Source of the DNA: an uncultured Flavobacteriaceae bacterium
GTDB taxonomy: Bacteria; Bacteroidota; Bacteroidia; Flavobacteriales; Flavobacteriaceae
NCBI GenBank assembly: GCA_947488435.1
Contig: CANKZG010000001.1
Span: 1,790,308 to 1,854,307, forward strand
Length of the DNA: 64,000 nt
Direction of reading: 5' to 3'
In this document: positions 28,615-38,126 of the stretch, piece after piece
How positions within the stretch are numbered: the first letter of the stretch is position 1
Layout of the letters: each line of letters begins with the position of its first letter
Notes under the pieces: generated by a model
What the model was told of the DNA's origin: nothing
Database searches by the model: none
What the model saw: the letters and a program-made list of their open reading frames with translations, nothing else
Program-made: the position numbers and the translations under genes

Positions 28615-29323
28615 TTGGAAACCGTTTAAAATACTTAGCCTTCTAGTATTAATTGTAGGGTTATATGCATTTACAGGTAAGAAAAATAAACAAAGAAAAA
28701 TTACGAAAACTAAGATAGAATTTGTTGGAGAACAGAATCTATATGTAACCGAAAGCATGGTTAATAAATTGTTAATACAAAATTATGGAAGCTATACAAA
28801 CCTGCCTAAAGAAAATTTAGTTTTGAATACGGTAGAGCGTGCCATAGCTGCTCATGAGATGATAAAAAGTGCTCAGGTTTATCTTACTGTAAATGGGGAA
28901 CTTACATCGAAAATCGTACAGCGAAAACCAATAGGGAGAGTTGAAGGAGTCACGAAGTTTTACTTGGATGATGATGGTAAGCATATGCCATTGTCTAAAA
29001 ATCATTCGGCTAGAGTTCCTATTATAACAGGAGAAATTACAGATAAGCGATTAGCAGATGTGTTTGAAATATTGAAGTATACGAATACCGATGATTTTTT
29101 GAAAAAAAATATTATTGGAATTCACAATGATAAGTCGGGAAATTATGCTTTAAAATTTCGCATGGAAGATTTTCTTGTGGATTTAGGAGAAGCGGATAAA
29201 TTGGAAAACAAGTTCAATAATTTCAAAGCTTTTTATGGAAAAGCGCGAAAAGATGGAACATTGGGGAAATATAGTTCAGTAAGCTTAGAGTTTAGTAATA
29301 AAGTGGTGTGCACCAAAAAATAA
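28604..29323 (+). CDS. ftsQ: Cell division protein FtsQ
   Basis: A 239-residue bitopic divisome protein: short cytosolic N-terminus, one helix at about 9-25 (ILSLLVLIVGLYAFTG), a POTRA-like domain (KTKIEFVGEQNLYVTESMVN) and a C-terminal beta domain. Called from topology, the QRKPIGRVEG stretch after the POTRA domain, and position between murC and ftsA. Confidence 0.92.
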   Translation: MKINWKPFKILSLLVLIVGLYAFTGKKNKQRKITKTKIEFVGEQNLYVTESMVNKLLIQNYGSYTNLPKENLVLNTVERAIAAHEMIKSAQVYLTVNGELTSKIVQRKPIGRVEGVTKFYLDDDGKHMPLSKNHSARVPIITGEITDKRLADVFEILKYTNTDDFLKKNIIGIHNDKSGNYALKFRMEDFLVDLGEADKLENKFNNFKAFYGKARKDGTLGKYSSVSLEFSNKVVCTKK

Positions 29324-29326
29324 AGT

Positions 29327-30649
29327 ATGGAACAAGGTAATTATTCAATCGGATTAGATATTGGAACGACAAAGATTGTTGCCATTATCGGGAAGGAAAA
29401 CGAATATGGAAAAATAGAAGTGCTGGGTATCGGTAGATCTAAGAGCTTGGGAGTACACAGAGGTGTTGTGAATAACATAACTCAAACAATAGGTTCTATT
29501 CAACAGGCAATAGAGCAGGCTGAAGCAGATTCCGGACTAAAAATAGATGAAGTTGTTGTTGGTATAGCGGGGCAGCATATTCGCAGTTTACATCATAGCG
29601 ATTACATAACGAGGTCAGATTCTGAACAAGTTATTGATGAAGATGATTTAGACAAATTGTGCAATCAGGTTTATAAACTTGTGATGCTGCCGGGGGAAGA
29701 GATTATTCATGTATTGCCACAAGAATATAAGGTTGATGGTCAGGCAGAAATTAAAGAACCCATTGGGATGTATGGGGGGCGTTTAGAAGCTAATTTTCAT
29801 GTTGTAGTAGGACAGGTTTCGTCCATTAAAAATATCGGTAGATGCATTAAAAGTGCAGGCTTGGATTTAGGTAGTATTACACTAGAACCTTTAGCCTCTG
29901 CAAACGCAGTTTTAAGTCAAGAAGAAAAAGAAGCAGGAGTTGCTTTGATTGATATTGGAGGTGGTACGACAGATTTAGCGATTTTCAAAGATGGCATTAT
30001 TCGTCATACGGCAGTAATCCCATTCGGCGGAAATGTAATTACGGAAGACATCAAAGAAGGTTGCTCTATTATTGAGAAACAGGCTGAATTACTTAAAATG
30101 AAATTTGGATCCGCATGGCCGGGTGAAAATAAAGACAACGAAATTGTATCAATCCCTGGTTTAAGAGGAAGAGAACCTAAAGAAATTACGCTTAAAAATC
30201 TTTCTAAAATTATTCACGCTAGAGTGGTGGAAATAATAGAACAGGTTTATGTTGAGATTAAAAATTACGGACACGAAGAACAGAAAAAGAAATTGATAGC
30301 AGGAATTGTTCTTACCGGAGGTGGAAGTCAGCTAAAACACCTAAAACAATTGGTAGAGTATATTACCGGAATGGATACAAGAATAGGATTTCCAAATGAG
30401 CATCTGGCTGGCGACTCGGATACAGAAATCGCAAGCCCTTTATTTGCAACAGCGGTAGGATTGCTAATGAATGCTATTGAGAATAATGCAAAGCAAAAAC
30501 CAGATCTCCAGAGTACGGAATTTGAACCGGAACTGGTATATGCGGAGAGTGGAGAACCTATGCGAGGACAGGAGTCGAAAGGAGAACGTAAATCAATCTT
30601 TGAAAAATGGTCAGATAAGTTGAAAGACTTTTTGGACAACGCAGAATAA
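29327..30649 (+). CDS. ftsA: Cell division protein FtsA
   Basis: Actin-like protein that ties FtsZ filaments to the membrane. Of 440 residues, the ATPase motifs are SIGLDIGTTKIVAIIG near the N-terminus, DIGGGTTDLAIF and LTGGGSQLKHL. The last ~20 residues (SIFEKWSDKLKDFLDNAE) form an amphipathic helix suited to membrane targeting. 46 nt separate it from ftsZ. Confidence 0.97.
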   Translation: MEQGNYSIGLDIGTTKIVAIIGKENEYGKIEVLGIGRSKSLGVHRGVVNNITQTIGSIQQAIEQAEADSGLKIDEVVVGIAGQHIRSLHHSDYITRSDSEQVIDEDDLDKLCNQVYKLVMLPGEEIIHVLPQEYKVDGQAEIKEPIGMYGGRLEANFHVVVGQVSSIKNIGRCIKSAGLDLGSITLEPLASANAVLSQEEKEAGVALIDIGGGTTDLAIFKDGIIRHTAVIPFGGNVITEDIKEGCSIIEKQAELLKMKFGSAWPGENKDNEIVSIPGLRGREPKEITLKNLSKIIHARVVEIIEQVYVEIKNYGHEEQKKKLIAGIVLTGGGSQLKHLKQLVEYITGMDTRIGFPNEHLAGDSDTEIASPLFATAVGLLMNAIENNAKQKPDLQSTEFEPELVYAESGEPMRGQESKGERKSIFEKWSDKLKDFLDNAE

Positions 30650-30695
30650 TTAAAATACGAACAACAACAGATACTAATTAGTTAAAAAAATAAGG

Positions 30696-32630
30696 ATGAG
30701 TAAGGACACTGAATTTGAAGGTATAGATTTTGACTTACCAAAAAATCAAAGCAATGTGATAAAAGTCATTGGTGTTGGTGGTGGAGGCAGTAATGCTATC
30801 AATCACATGTTTTTAGCAGGCATCAATGGAGTTGATTTTGTTATATGTAATACCGATGCGCAGGCGCTTCAAAATAGCGCTGTTCCGAATAAAATACAAT
30901 TAGGAGTTTCACTTACTGAAGGATTAGGAGCTGGAGCAAATCCTGAGGTTGGGGAACAAGCTGCTATTGAGAGTGTTGAAGATATCAAAGGAATGTTGGA
31001 GCGTACGACCAAAATGGTGTTTATTACTGCTGGAATGGGTGGAGGTACTGGTACGGGAGCGGCACCAATGATTGCCAAACAAGCTAAAGAAATGGACATT
31101 CTTACGGTTGGAATAGTTACCATGCCATTTCAGTTTGAAGGTAAAATGCGTTGTGAGCAAGCTCATAAGGGAATAGAAAAACTTAGGAATAATGTAGACT
31201 CCTTAATTGTTATCAATAATAATAAACTGAGAGAAGTTTATGGTAATTTAGGATTTAAAGCAGGTTTCTCTAAGGCTGATGAAGTTTTGGCAACAGCTGC
31301 TAGAGGTATTGCGGAAGTAATTACACATCATTATACGCAAAACATTGATTTAAGAGATGCTAAAACCGTACTTTCTGATAGTGGAACGGCAATAATGGGG
31401 TCCGCTACTGCATCAGGTTCTTCGCGAGCTCAAGAAGCCATAATGAAAGCGTTGGATTCTCCATTATTAAATGATAACAAAATTAGCGGAGCAAAAAATG
31501 TGTTGTTGCTTATTGTATCTGGAGCACAAGAAATCACAATTGATGAAATAGGAGAGATTAACGATCATATTCAGGTTGAAGCTGGACATGGAGCTAATAT
31601 TATTATGGGTGTTGGAGAAGATGAATCTTTAGGAGATGCAATTGCCGTTACCGTAATCGCAACAGGATTTGATACAGACCAACAGGATACTATTGTAAAT
31701 ACGGAGACAAAAAAAATTGTTCATAAATTAGAAGAAGAAAGTGTTACTGCTAAAGTGCAACCTAGTCAACCAGCACCTGTAGTGCATAAGTTGGTGGAGG
31801 AAGAAGTCCTAGAAGAACCTGTTATTAAGCATAATCTTGTTTTAGAAGAAGAGCCTGAAGAGGAGTTAGAATTGATTCCTACCACCAGTTATATCCGGAA
31901 TTTTAATGTGTTCTATGAGGAGGTAATTGCGGAAAATGTGGAAGATGATTTTATCATTATTGATGCTAAACAGACGTTAAACGATATTGAAGTTGTAGAC
32001 CCAGAAGTTGTTAGTAATAAGGAGGAAGAGGAAGACCAGTTTAGTTTTAGTTTTGACTTACCGATTGTGACGGCTGATAAAGAAGAAGAAAAGCCGAATG
32101 TAGTTACCTTTAATTTGGACGATGAAGTTAAAGAGATTGATGTTAATGATCATATAGAAGTTATTCCAGTCTTAGAATATAATAAGGAAGGAGAAACAAG
32201 ATATAGTCTTGATGATTATATGGAGTTAGAAAATAAATTGACAGGAGCTAAATCAAAAGCAGAAAAATTCGAACCCAAAATTGTGGAAGATGAATTGGTT
32301 TTTGAAAAAATCACAGTAAACCCTAAAGAAACGGAAGCGGGAGAAGAAGACAGTAAGTCTCTAGATCCAATGGATACTCCAATTGCCGAATTACTTAAGG
32401 AGCGTGCAGATGAACGCAGAAAAAACCTAAAAGATTTCAATTATAAATTTAAAAATAGCGTAAATCGTATTGACGAAATAGAGAAGGAACCGGCATATAA
32501 ACGTAAAGGCGTAGATCTTAATGATAATCCTAGAGACAATCAAGTTTCACGGACAAGTTTAAGTGAGGATAGTAATGATGAAATCCAACTGCGATCTAAC
32601 AATTCTTTCTTGCACGATAATGTAGATTAG
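30696..32630 (+). CDS. ftsZ: Cell division GTPase FtsZ with long acidic linker
   Basis: Tubulin homologue forming the division ring. The GTPase core (about 15-330) has VGGGGSNAINH, the GGGTGTGAAP G-box at 115-124 and the synergy-loop region NIDLRDAKTVL. The protein is 644 residues against ~390 in E. coli: residues ~330-620 are a Glu/Asp-rich, probably disordered linker, and the end (EIQLRSNNSFLHDNVD) is a candidate partner-binding tail. Last gene of the dcw operon, followed by a terminator. Confidence 0.97.
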   Translation: MSKDTEFEGIDFDLPKNQSNVIKVIGVGGGGSNAINHMFLAGINGVDFVICNTDAQALQNSAVPNKIQLGVSLTEGLGAGANPEVGEQAAIESVEDIKGMLERTTKMVFITAGMGGGTGTGAAPMIAKQAKEMDILTVGIVTMPFQFEGKMRCEQAHKGIEKLRNNVDSLIVINNNKLREVYGNLGFKAGFSKADEVLATAARGIAEVITHHYTQNIDLRDAKTVLSDSGTAIMGSATASGSSRAQEAIMKALDSPLLNDNKISGAKNVLLLIVSGAQEITIDEIGEINDHIQVEAGHGANIIMGVGEDESLGDAIAVTVIATGFDTDQQDTIVNTETKKIVHKLEEESVTAKVQPSQPAPVVHKLVEEEVLEEPVIKHNLVLEEEPEEELELIPTTSYIRNFNVFYEEVIAENVEDDFIIIDAKQTLNDIEVVDPEVVSNKEEEEDQFSFSFDLPIVTADKEEEKPNVVTFNLDDEVKEIDVNDHIEVIPVLEYNKEGETRYSLDDYMELENKLTGAKSKAEKFEPKIVEDELVFEKITVNPKETEAGEEDSKSLDPMDTPIAELLKERADERRKNLKDFNYKFKNSVNRIDEIEKEPAYKRKGVDLNDNPRDNQVSRTSLSEDSNDEIQLRSNNSFLHDNVD

Positions 32631-32662
32631 CCCCTATTGGATTAGTCACCCTAAACAGTGTT

Positions 32663-32699
32663 AAACCCGAAAATACCCTACATTTTCGGGTTTATTTTT
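32663..32699 (+). terminator. Terminator after ftsZ
   Basis: AAACCCGAAAAT (32663-32674) pairs perfectly with ATTTTCGGGTTT (32682-32693) around a 7-nt loop, followed by a T-rich run. It ends the dcw operon. Confidence 0.9.
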
Positions 32700-32728
32700 T
32701 ATCTTCGCTATCCTAAAATTTAGAAAAA

Positions 32729-33178
32729 ATGGGTTTACAACAACAAGTAATGGATCAGATGAAAGTAGCAATGAAAGCTAAAGATACTGTTGCTTTGGAA
32801 TCTTTAAGAGCAATTAAATCAGCGTTGCTTCTAGCGCAAACTGAAGGAGGAGCCGGAGGTGAACTTTCTGAGGAAGCCGAAATAAAATTAGTGCAGAAAC
32901 TGGTGAAGCAGCGTAGGGATAGCGCAGCTATATATAAGGAGCAAGGGCGTGAAGACTTGGCTGCTCCAGAACTTGCTCAAGTAGCAGTCATCGAACAATT
33001 TTTACCAGAGCAGTTGACGACGGAGGAAATTGAGAAGGTAGTCATACAAACCATAGATGCTGTAGGTGCTTCCGGAATGAAAGATATGGGAAAAGTAATG
33101 GGGATTGTTTCTAAAGAGCTTGCCGGTCAGGCTGATGGGAAGACAATTTCCAGTTTGGTTCGTGCTAAATTGGCTTAG
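32729..33178 (+). CDS. GatB/YqeY domain protein
   Basis: A 149-residue protein matching the stand-alone YqeY family: QQQVMDQMKVAMKAKDTVAL, LRAIKSALLLAQ, KQRRDSAAIYKEQGREDLA and IEQFLPEQLTTEEI. The fold equals the tail domain of GatB that contacts tRNA, but the role of the free protein is not settled. TATCTTCG at 32700-32707, just after the ftsZ terminator, may be its -7 element. A tRNA gene follows by 88 nt. Confidence 0.9.
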   Translation: MGLQQQVMDQMKVAMKAKDTVALESLRAIKSALLLAQTEGGAGGELSEEAEIKLVQKLVKQRRDSAAIYKEQGREDLAAPELAQVAVIEQFLPEQLTTEEIEKVVIQTIDAVGASGMKDMGKVMGIVSKELAGQADGKTISSLVRAKLA

Positions 33179-33222
33179 CAACTTTAAATTCTTTAAAATA
33201 ATTTCATTTAGCTGTTATTTTC

Positions 33223-33255
33223 TTGGGATATAAAATTTCTTTTTGCGTAAATTGC
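33223..33255 (+). promoter_or_regulatory. Candidate promoter of tRNA-Arg
   Basis: TTG at 33223-33225, 22-bp spacer, TAAATTGC at 33248-33255, a partial match to TAnnTTTG. It ends 11 bp before the mature tRNA. Confidence 0.5.
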
Positions 33256-33266
33256 GCTCCCAAAAT

Positions 33267-33340
33267 GGCTCCGTGGCGCAACTGAATAGCGCATCAGATT
33301 TCGGCTCTGAGGGTTGGGGGTTTGAATCCCTCCGGGGTCA
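33267..33340 (+). tRNA. tRNA-Arg (anticodon UCG)
   Basis: A 74-nt cloverleaf can be drawn. The acceptor stem GGCTCCG pairs with CGGGGTC (two G-U), the D stem is GCGC/GCGC, and the anticodon stem is TCAGA/TCTGA with loop TTTCGGC. The anticodon is TCG at 33301-33303, reading CGA (and possibly other CGN) codons. The T arm is GGGGG-TTTGAAT-CCCTC, and A73 is the discriminator. CCA is not encoded. The D loop lacks the usual GG pair. Confidence 0.93.
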
Positions 33341-33349
33341 CGAATAAAT

Positions 33350-33403
33350 AAAAAACTCGAATGCAAATCAAGCTTGCTTGAATTTGTAATTTCGAGTTTT
33401 TTA
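33350..33403 (+). terminator. Terminator after tRNA-Arg
   Basis: A-rich arm with ACTCGAA (33350-33361) pairs with TTCGAGTTTTTT (33391-33402). An inner stem (CAAAT-CAAGC with GCTTGAATTTG, about 33364-33386) extends it. A T-rich tail follows. Confidence 0.85.
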
Positions 33404-33506
33404 TTTTCAAAGCGGAGCTTTGTAGGGAAGAGCGGTAGCTAATCCTTGGTTTTTTAAGGTTATATTCTTAAGTATAATTTATTATTATCGTATCACATTA
33501 TGTGAA

Positions 33507-33535
33507 TTGACATTACTTTGGTAGTTTTATGTTTT
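33507..33535 (+). promoter_or_regulatory. Candidate promoter of the sulfotransferase gene
   Basis: TTG 33507-33509, 18-bp spacer, TATGTTTT 33528-33535 (last base differs from consensus). Predicted start of transcription would be within a few bases of the start codon, so the mRNA would be almost leaderless. Confidence 0.45.
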
Positions 33536-33545
33536 AAAGTATGCC

Positions 33546-34517
33546 TTGGACAATGTGCTTATTCATATAGGTTATCATAAAACAGGAACTACCTGGTTGC
33601 AAAACGAGGTGTTTATTTCTGAAAGTGACGTATTTCAACCATTATCCAAAAATAATAGTGGGCATAGCACGTTGGCGGGACATTTTATTTATAGTGAGGA
33701 TGGCTATTTGTTGAATTCGTTTGATGATAATGAAGAGGTAATTAAAAAGCATCTGAAAAGCTTAAAAGAGTCGTTTAACTATGACTCTACTATGAATAAA
33801 ATTTTGGTGATGTCCAATGAACGATTGTCTGGTAATCCTAACAGTGCGGGTTTTGATTCATCAATTGTTGCAAAAAGGATCAAAAAAATTTTTCCTAAGG
33901 GAAAAATTTTAATTGTAATACGTGAACAATCCTCTTGGTTGTTTTCTAATTATTTTGAATACCTATCTAATGGGGGTAATCATAATATTGAGAAGTATTT
34001 GAGTCTTAAATATGACGGAAAAAGACCGGGTTTCTCTCCCAACAATATTTGTTATCATCTATTAATAAAAGAATATCGAAAGAAATTTGGAGATGAAAAT
34101 GTGCTTGTTCTTCCGTATGAGTATTTCAAAAAAGATAAAATATGCTTTTTTGAAACGCTAAGTGATTTTCTGGGTAGAACAGTTATAATACCTTCTAAAA
34201 ATTTTAAGAATAAGTGGAATGTTAAAAGCGATTATTATGTAAACTATAAACTTCGTTTTCTTAATATTTTCATTCATGCTTCTTCCTTAAATAATCATTC
34301 ACGCTTGCGAACAAAATTAACAAGAATATTGGCAATTTTGATAAAGAAAACGATGATCAATTTTATTCCTGAATATTTAGAAAAATCTTTTCAATCATCT
34401 TTGAAGGCGAAAATTCAACTTTGGTGTTTAGGAAAATTTGAGGATTCAAATAAAATCACAAGCGATTTAATTGGTATGAATTTAGAAGATTTTGGATATT
34501 TAAATACTAAAGAATAA
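33546..34517 (+). CDS. PAPS-dependent sulfotransferase family protein
   Basis: A 323-residue cytosolic protein with the 5'-phosphosulfate-binding loop GYHKTGTTWLQ at residues 9-19 and a 3'-phosphate-binding motif IVIREQSSWLFSNYFEYL (R126 and S134 in the R-x7-S pattern). Such enzymes transfer sulfate from PAPS to carbohydrates or lipids; acceptor unknown. The start is TTG at 33546, or GTG at 33555, because the loop must be close to the N-terminus. It is more AT-rich than its neighbours and sits alone between a tRNA gene and the ribosomal operon, where it looks inserted. Confidence 0.85.
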   Translation: MDNVLIHIGYHKTGTTWLQNEVFISESDVFQPLSKNNSGHSTLAGHFIYSEDGYLLNSFDDNEEVIKKHLKSLKESFNYDSTMNKILVMSNERLSGNPNSAGFDSSIVAKRIKKIFPKGKILIVIREQSSWLFSNYFEYLSNGGNHNIEKYLSLKYDGKRPGFSPNNICYHLLIKEYRKKFGDENVLVLPYEYFKKDKICFFETLSDFLGRTVIIPSKNFKNKWNVKSDYYVNYKLRFLNIFIHASSLNNHSRLRTKLTRILAILIKKTMINFIPEYLEKSFQSSLKAKIQLWCLGKFEDSNKITSDLIGMNLEDFGYLNTKE

Positions 34518-34725
34518 GCAAGGTAAATTTCTGGGAAAGGAAAGTGGTCTTATTGTAGTTTTGCTTAAAAATGAATCAGACCTTCGATTAGAATCATTAA
34601 TTATACATGAGTATTGAATATTTAGCTTTAATGTTTTTTTTGCTGTGTTTTTTATACATCTGCTTGATTTAAATGAATGGATAAAAAAGTTTTTTAAAAA
34701 AAGAAGCAAAATTAATACTCGAACA
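34518..34725. other. AT-rich stretch without a recognisable gene
   Basis: About 200 bp of very AT-rich DNA between the sulfotransferase stop and the rpsL promoter. No coding sequence with recognisable features, RNA or repeat was seen. Confidence 0.5.
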
Positions 34726-34756
34726 TTTGAATAGGTAAAAAATATTTCTACCTTTG
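34726..34756 (+). promoter_or_regulatory. Main promoter of the ribosomal protein operon
   Basis: TTTG at 34726-34729, exactly 19 bp, then TACCTTTG at 34749-34756: a full match to the Bacteroidota primary-sigma consensus. It lies 44 bp before rpsL and probably drives much of the following ribosomal cluster. Confidence 0.88.
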
Positions 34757-34759
34757 CAG

Positions 34760-34780
34760 CCCTCAAAAAGAGGGTTTTTT
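34760..34780 (+). promoter_or_regulatory. 5'-end hairpin in the rpsL leader
   Basis: CCCTC (34760-34764), loop AAAAA, GAGGG (34770-34774), then TTTTTT. The element looks like a small terminator but begins right at the predicted transcription start, so it would be the 5' end of the mRNA. Either an mRNA-stabilising cap structure or a very early attenuator. Confidence 0.6.
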
Positions 34781-34800
34781 AATTTGAAAGCGTATAATAT

Positions 34801-35175
34801 ATGCCAACTATTTCACAATTAGTACGAAAAGGAAGAGTCACAATTACTAAGAAGAGTAAATCGGCTGCTTTGGATTCGTGTCCTCAAAGAAGAGGGGTTT
34901 GTACACGTGTTTACACGACTACACCAAAGAAACCTAACTCAGCTATGCGAAAGGTAGCGAGGGTAAGGTTAACCAATGGTAAAGAAGTGAATGCATACAT
35001 CCCTGGAGAAGGACACAATTTACAGGAGCACTCGATAGTATTAGTAAGAGGTGGAAGAGTAAAGGATTTGCCAGGTGTTAGATATCATATCGTTAGAGGT
35101 GCCTTGGATACCGCAGGTGTTGCAGGGAGAACGCAACGAAGATCTAAATACGGAGCAAAACAACCTAAAAAGTAA
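34801..35175 (+). CDS. rpsL: 30S ribosomal protein S12
   Basis: 124 residues with the decoding-site loop [20 protein letters not shown] and [13 protein letters not shown], both diagnostic of S12. The Lys of TPKKPNS is where streptomycin-resistance changes usually occur; here it is wild-type. First gene of the str operon. Confidence 0.98.
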   Translation: MPTISQLVRKGRVTITKKSKSAALDSCPQRRGVCTRVYTTTPKKPNSAMRKVARVRLTNGKEVNAYIPGEGHNLQEHSIVLVRGGRVKDLPGVRYHIVRGALDTAGVAGRTQRRSKYGAKQPKK

Positions 35176-35196
35176 GCACACTTTTAAAGCGAAGAG

Positions 35197-35673
35197 ATGA
35201 GAAAAAGACAGGCAAAGAAGAGACCAATTTTACCAGATCCTAGATTTAGCGATCAGTTGGTAACCCGTTTCGTCAATATGATGATGTGGGATGGTAAAAA
35301 ATCCGTAGCCTTTAAAGTATTTTATGATGCCATTGACATTGTAGAAGAAAAGAAAACGGATGAAGAAAAGACCGCATTAGAATTATGGAAAGATGCGTTG
35401 TCTAACGTTATGCCACACGTAGAGGTGAGAAGTAGAAGGGTTGGAGGGGCTACTTTCCAAATCCCAATGCAAATACGACCAGATCGTAAAATATCCACAG
35501 CAATGAAATGGTTGATTTCTTTCGCTAGAAAGCGAAACGAGAAATCTATGCCTCAGAAATTAGCCGCAGAGATTTTGGCAGCAGCCAAAGAAGAAGGTGC
35601 AGCTGTTAAGAAAAGAGTGGATACGCACAAAATGGCTGAAGCAAATAAAGCATTCTCTCACTTTAGATTTTAA
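35197..35673 (+). CDS. rpsG: 30S ribosomal protein S7
   Basis: 158 residues, primary binder of the 16S 3' major domain. Diagnostic segments: [39 protein letters not shown] and [15 protein letters not shown]. It lies 21 nt after rpsL. Confidence 0.98.
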   Translation: MRKRQAKKRPILPDPRFSDQLVTRFVNMMMWDGKKSVAFKVFYDAIDIVEEKKTDEEKTALELWKDALSNVMPHVEVRSRRVGGATFQIPMQIRPDRKISTAMKWLISFARKRNEKSMPQKLAAEILAAAKEEGAAVKKRVDTHKMAEANKAFSHFRF

Positions 35674-35682
35674 TTATCAGAA

Positions 35683-37809
35683 ATGGCAAGAGATTTAAAA
35701 TTTACTAGAAACATTGGTATTGCAGCACATATCGATGCTGGAAAAACTACAACTACTGAACGTATTTTATTTTATACGGGTGTAAGTCATAAAATAGGTG
35801 AGGTGCACGATGGTGCAGCTACTATGGATTGGATGGAGCAGGAACAAGAGCGTGGAATTACAATTACTTCTGCGGCGACTACTTGTACTTGGGAATTTCC
35901 AATTGAAAACGGAAAACCAACAGATACCACTAAAGGGTATCATTTTAATATAATAGATACTCCGGGTCACGTTGATTTTACGGTAGAAGTAAATCGTTCG
36001 TTACGTGTATTGGATGGTCTTGTTTTCTTGTTTAGTGCAGTTGACGGTGTAGAACCTCAATCGGAAACTAACTGGAGATTGGCAGACAATTACAAGGTGC
36101 CACGTATTGGTTTTGTGAACAAAATGGATCGTCAAGGTTCTAATTTTTTAAATGTTTGCAAACAAGTTAAAGAAATGTTGGGGTCTAATGCAGTGCCTAT
36201 TGTATTACCTATAGGAGAAGAAGCAGACTTTAAAGGGATCGTAGACTTAGCAAAAAACAGAGCTATTGTATGGCATGAGGATAACTTTGGGTCAACTTTT
36301 GATGTTGTAGATATCCCTGCAGACATGGCAGATGAAGTAAAAGAATATAGAGCTGCTTTAATAGAAGCTGTTGCAGAGTACGATGAAGAGTTGATGGAAA
36401 AATTCTTCGAAGATGAAGATTCTATTACAGAAGAAGAAGTGCACGCTGCGTTAAGAGCTGCGGTTATGGATAGAGCAATCATTCCAATGATATGTGGTTC
36501 CTCATTTAAAAACAAAGGGGTTCAGTTTTTATTGGATGCAGTTTGTAGATATTTACCATCACCAATAGATAAAGATGCTATTGTGGGTACAGATCCTAAT
36601 ACGGATTTAGAGATTTCTCGTAAACCGGATGTTAAAGAGCCATTCTCGGCTTTAGCATTTAAAATTGCCACAGATCCTTTTGTTGGGCGTTTGGCATTCT
36701 TTAGAACATATTCTGGTCGCTTAGATGCGGGATCATATATCTTAAATAATCGTTCTGGTAAAAAAGAGCGTATTTCAAGAATCTATCAGATGCATTCCAA
36801 TAAACAAAATGCTATCGATTATATCGAAGCAGGAGATATTGGAGCGGCAGTTGGATTTAAAGATATTAAAACAGGAGACACCATGTCTTCAGAAAAGCAT
36901 CCTATTGTTTTAGAAAGTATGAATTTTCCCGATCCTGTGATTGGTATAGCAGTTGAGCCTAAAACTAAGGCTGATGTTGATAAATTGGGAATGTCTTTGG
37001 CTAAATTGGCGGAAGAAGATCCAACCTTTCAGGTAAAAACAGATGAAGCTTCTGGTCAGACAATTATCTCTGGAATGGGAGAGTTGCACTTAGATATTAT
37101 TGTAGATCGATTACGACGAGAGTTTAAGGTTGAAGTAAATCAAGGGCAACCACAAGTGGAGTATAAAGAAGCGATTACTGCTTCTGCAGATCACAGAGAG
37201 GTATATAAAAAGCAAAGTGGTGGTCGTGGTAAATTTGCAGATATTGTATTTACTATAGAGCCAGCCGAAGAAGGAAAGAGCGGGTTAGAGTTTGTTTCAG
37301 TAATTAAGGGTGGTAACGTTCCTAAAGAATTTATTCCATCCATCGAAAAAGGCTTTAAAATGGCAATGCAAAGTGGTCCTTTAGCCGGATACGAAATGGA
37401 TTCGATGAAAGTAACACTTAAGGATGGGTCTTATCACGATGTGGATTCTGATCAATTGTCTTTTGAGCTTGCTGCAAAACTTGGATATAAGGCTGCTGCA
37501 AAAGCAGCAAGAGCTGTAATCATGGAACCAATTATGAAGTTGGAGGTTATCACGCCAGAAGAAAACATGGGTGATATTGTTGGTGACCTTAACAGAAGAA
37601 GAGGACAGGTTAATGATATGGGAGATAGAGCGGGAGCTAAGGTTGTAAAAGCTAATGTTCCACTTTCGGAGATGTTTGGTTATGTAACTTCGCTGAGAAC
37701 ATTGTCTTCCGGTAGAGCTACATCAACTATGGAATTTTCGCACTATGCAGAAACTCCTTCAAATATTTCAGAAGAAGTAATCAAAGCTGCTAAAGGTGTA
37801 ACTGCTTAA
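35683..37809 (+). CDS. fusA: Elongation factor G
   Basis: Translocase GTPase of 708 residues with [20 protein letters not shown] (G1), the [11 protein letters not shown] switch I region, [12 protein letters not shown] (G3) and [10 protein letters not shown] (G4), followed by domains II-V including [18 protein letters not shown]. The only EF-G in the window; position in the str operon marks it as the main translocase. Confidence 0.98.
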   Translation: MARDLKFTRNIGIAAHIDAGKTTTTERILFYTGVSHKIGEVHDGAATMDWMEQEQERGITITSAATTCTWEFPIENGKPTDTTKGYHFNIIDTPGHVDFTVEVNRSLRVLDGLVFLFSAVDGVEPQSETNWRLADNYKVPRIGFVNKMDRQGSNFLNVCKQVKEMLGSNAVPIVLPIGEEADFKGIVDLAKNRAIVWHEDNFGSTFDVVDIPADMADEVKEYRAALIEAVAEYDEELMEKFFEDEDSITEEEVHAALRAAVMDRAIIPMICGSSFKNKGVQFLLDAVCRYLPSPIDKDAIVGTDPNTDLEISRKPDVKEPFSALAFKIATDPFVGRLAFFRTYSGRLDAGSYILNNRSGKKERISRIYQMHSNKQNAIDYIEAGDIGAAVGFKDIKTGDTMSSEKHPIVLESMNFPDPVIGIAVEPKTKADVDKLGMSLAKLAEEDPTFQVKTDEASGQTIISGMGELHLDIIVDRLRREFKVEVNQGQPQVEYKEAITASADHREVYKKQSGGRGKFADIVFTIEPAEEGKSGLEFVSVIKGGNVPKEFIPSIEKGFKMAMQSGPLAGYEMDSMKVTLKDGSYHDVDSDQLSFELAAKLGYKAAAKAARAVIMEPIMKLEVITPEENMGDIVGDLNRRRGQVNDMGDRAGAKVVKANVPLSEMFGYVTSLRTLSSGRATSTMEFSHYAETPSNISEEVIKAAKGVTA

Positions 37810-37820
37810 ATTAAAGGAAA

Positions 37821-38126
37821 ATGAGTCAAAAAATTAGAATAAAACTAAAATCGTACGATCATAATTTAGTAGATAAGTCTGCAGAGAAGATCGTAAAAAC
37901 GGTAAAGACTACCGGAGCAGTAGTTACAGGTCCTATTCCTTTACCAACGCACAAGAAGATTTTTACGGTTTTACGTTCACCTCACGTGAATAAGAAATCA
38001 AGAGAGCAATTTCAATTGAGTTCGTACAAGAGACTTTTGGATATTTATAGCTCGTCTTCAAAAACTATCGATGCATTAATGAAGCTGGAATTGCCAAGTG
38101 GTGTTGAAGTAGAGATTAAGGTATAA
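37821..38126 (+). CDS. rpsJ: 30S ribosomal protein S10
   Basis: 101 residues: [40 protein letters not shown] and [11 protein letters not shown] are typical of S10 (NusE). It ends the str-like block; a 184-nt structured gap separates it from rplC. Confidence 0.98.
   Translation: MSQKIRIKLKSYDHNLVDKSAEKIVKTVKTTGAVVTGPIPLPTHKKIFTVLRSPHVNKKSREQFQLSSYKRLLDIYSSSSKTIDALMKLELPSGVEVEIKV

Noticed and set aside
33425-33449. tRNA-like string (AGCGGTAGCT) after tRNA-Arg
   Set aside because: No acceptor, anticodon or T arm can be folded around it, and it does not repeat the tRNA 3' end, so it is neither a second tRNA nor an att site.
34500-34766. 88-codon minus-strand frame between the sulfotransferase and rpsL
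   Set aside because: Covers the consensus rpsL promoter and has no recognisable domain.
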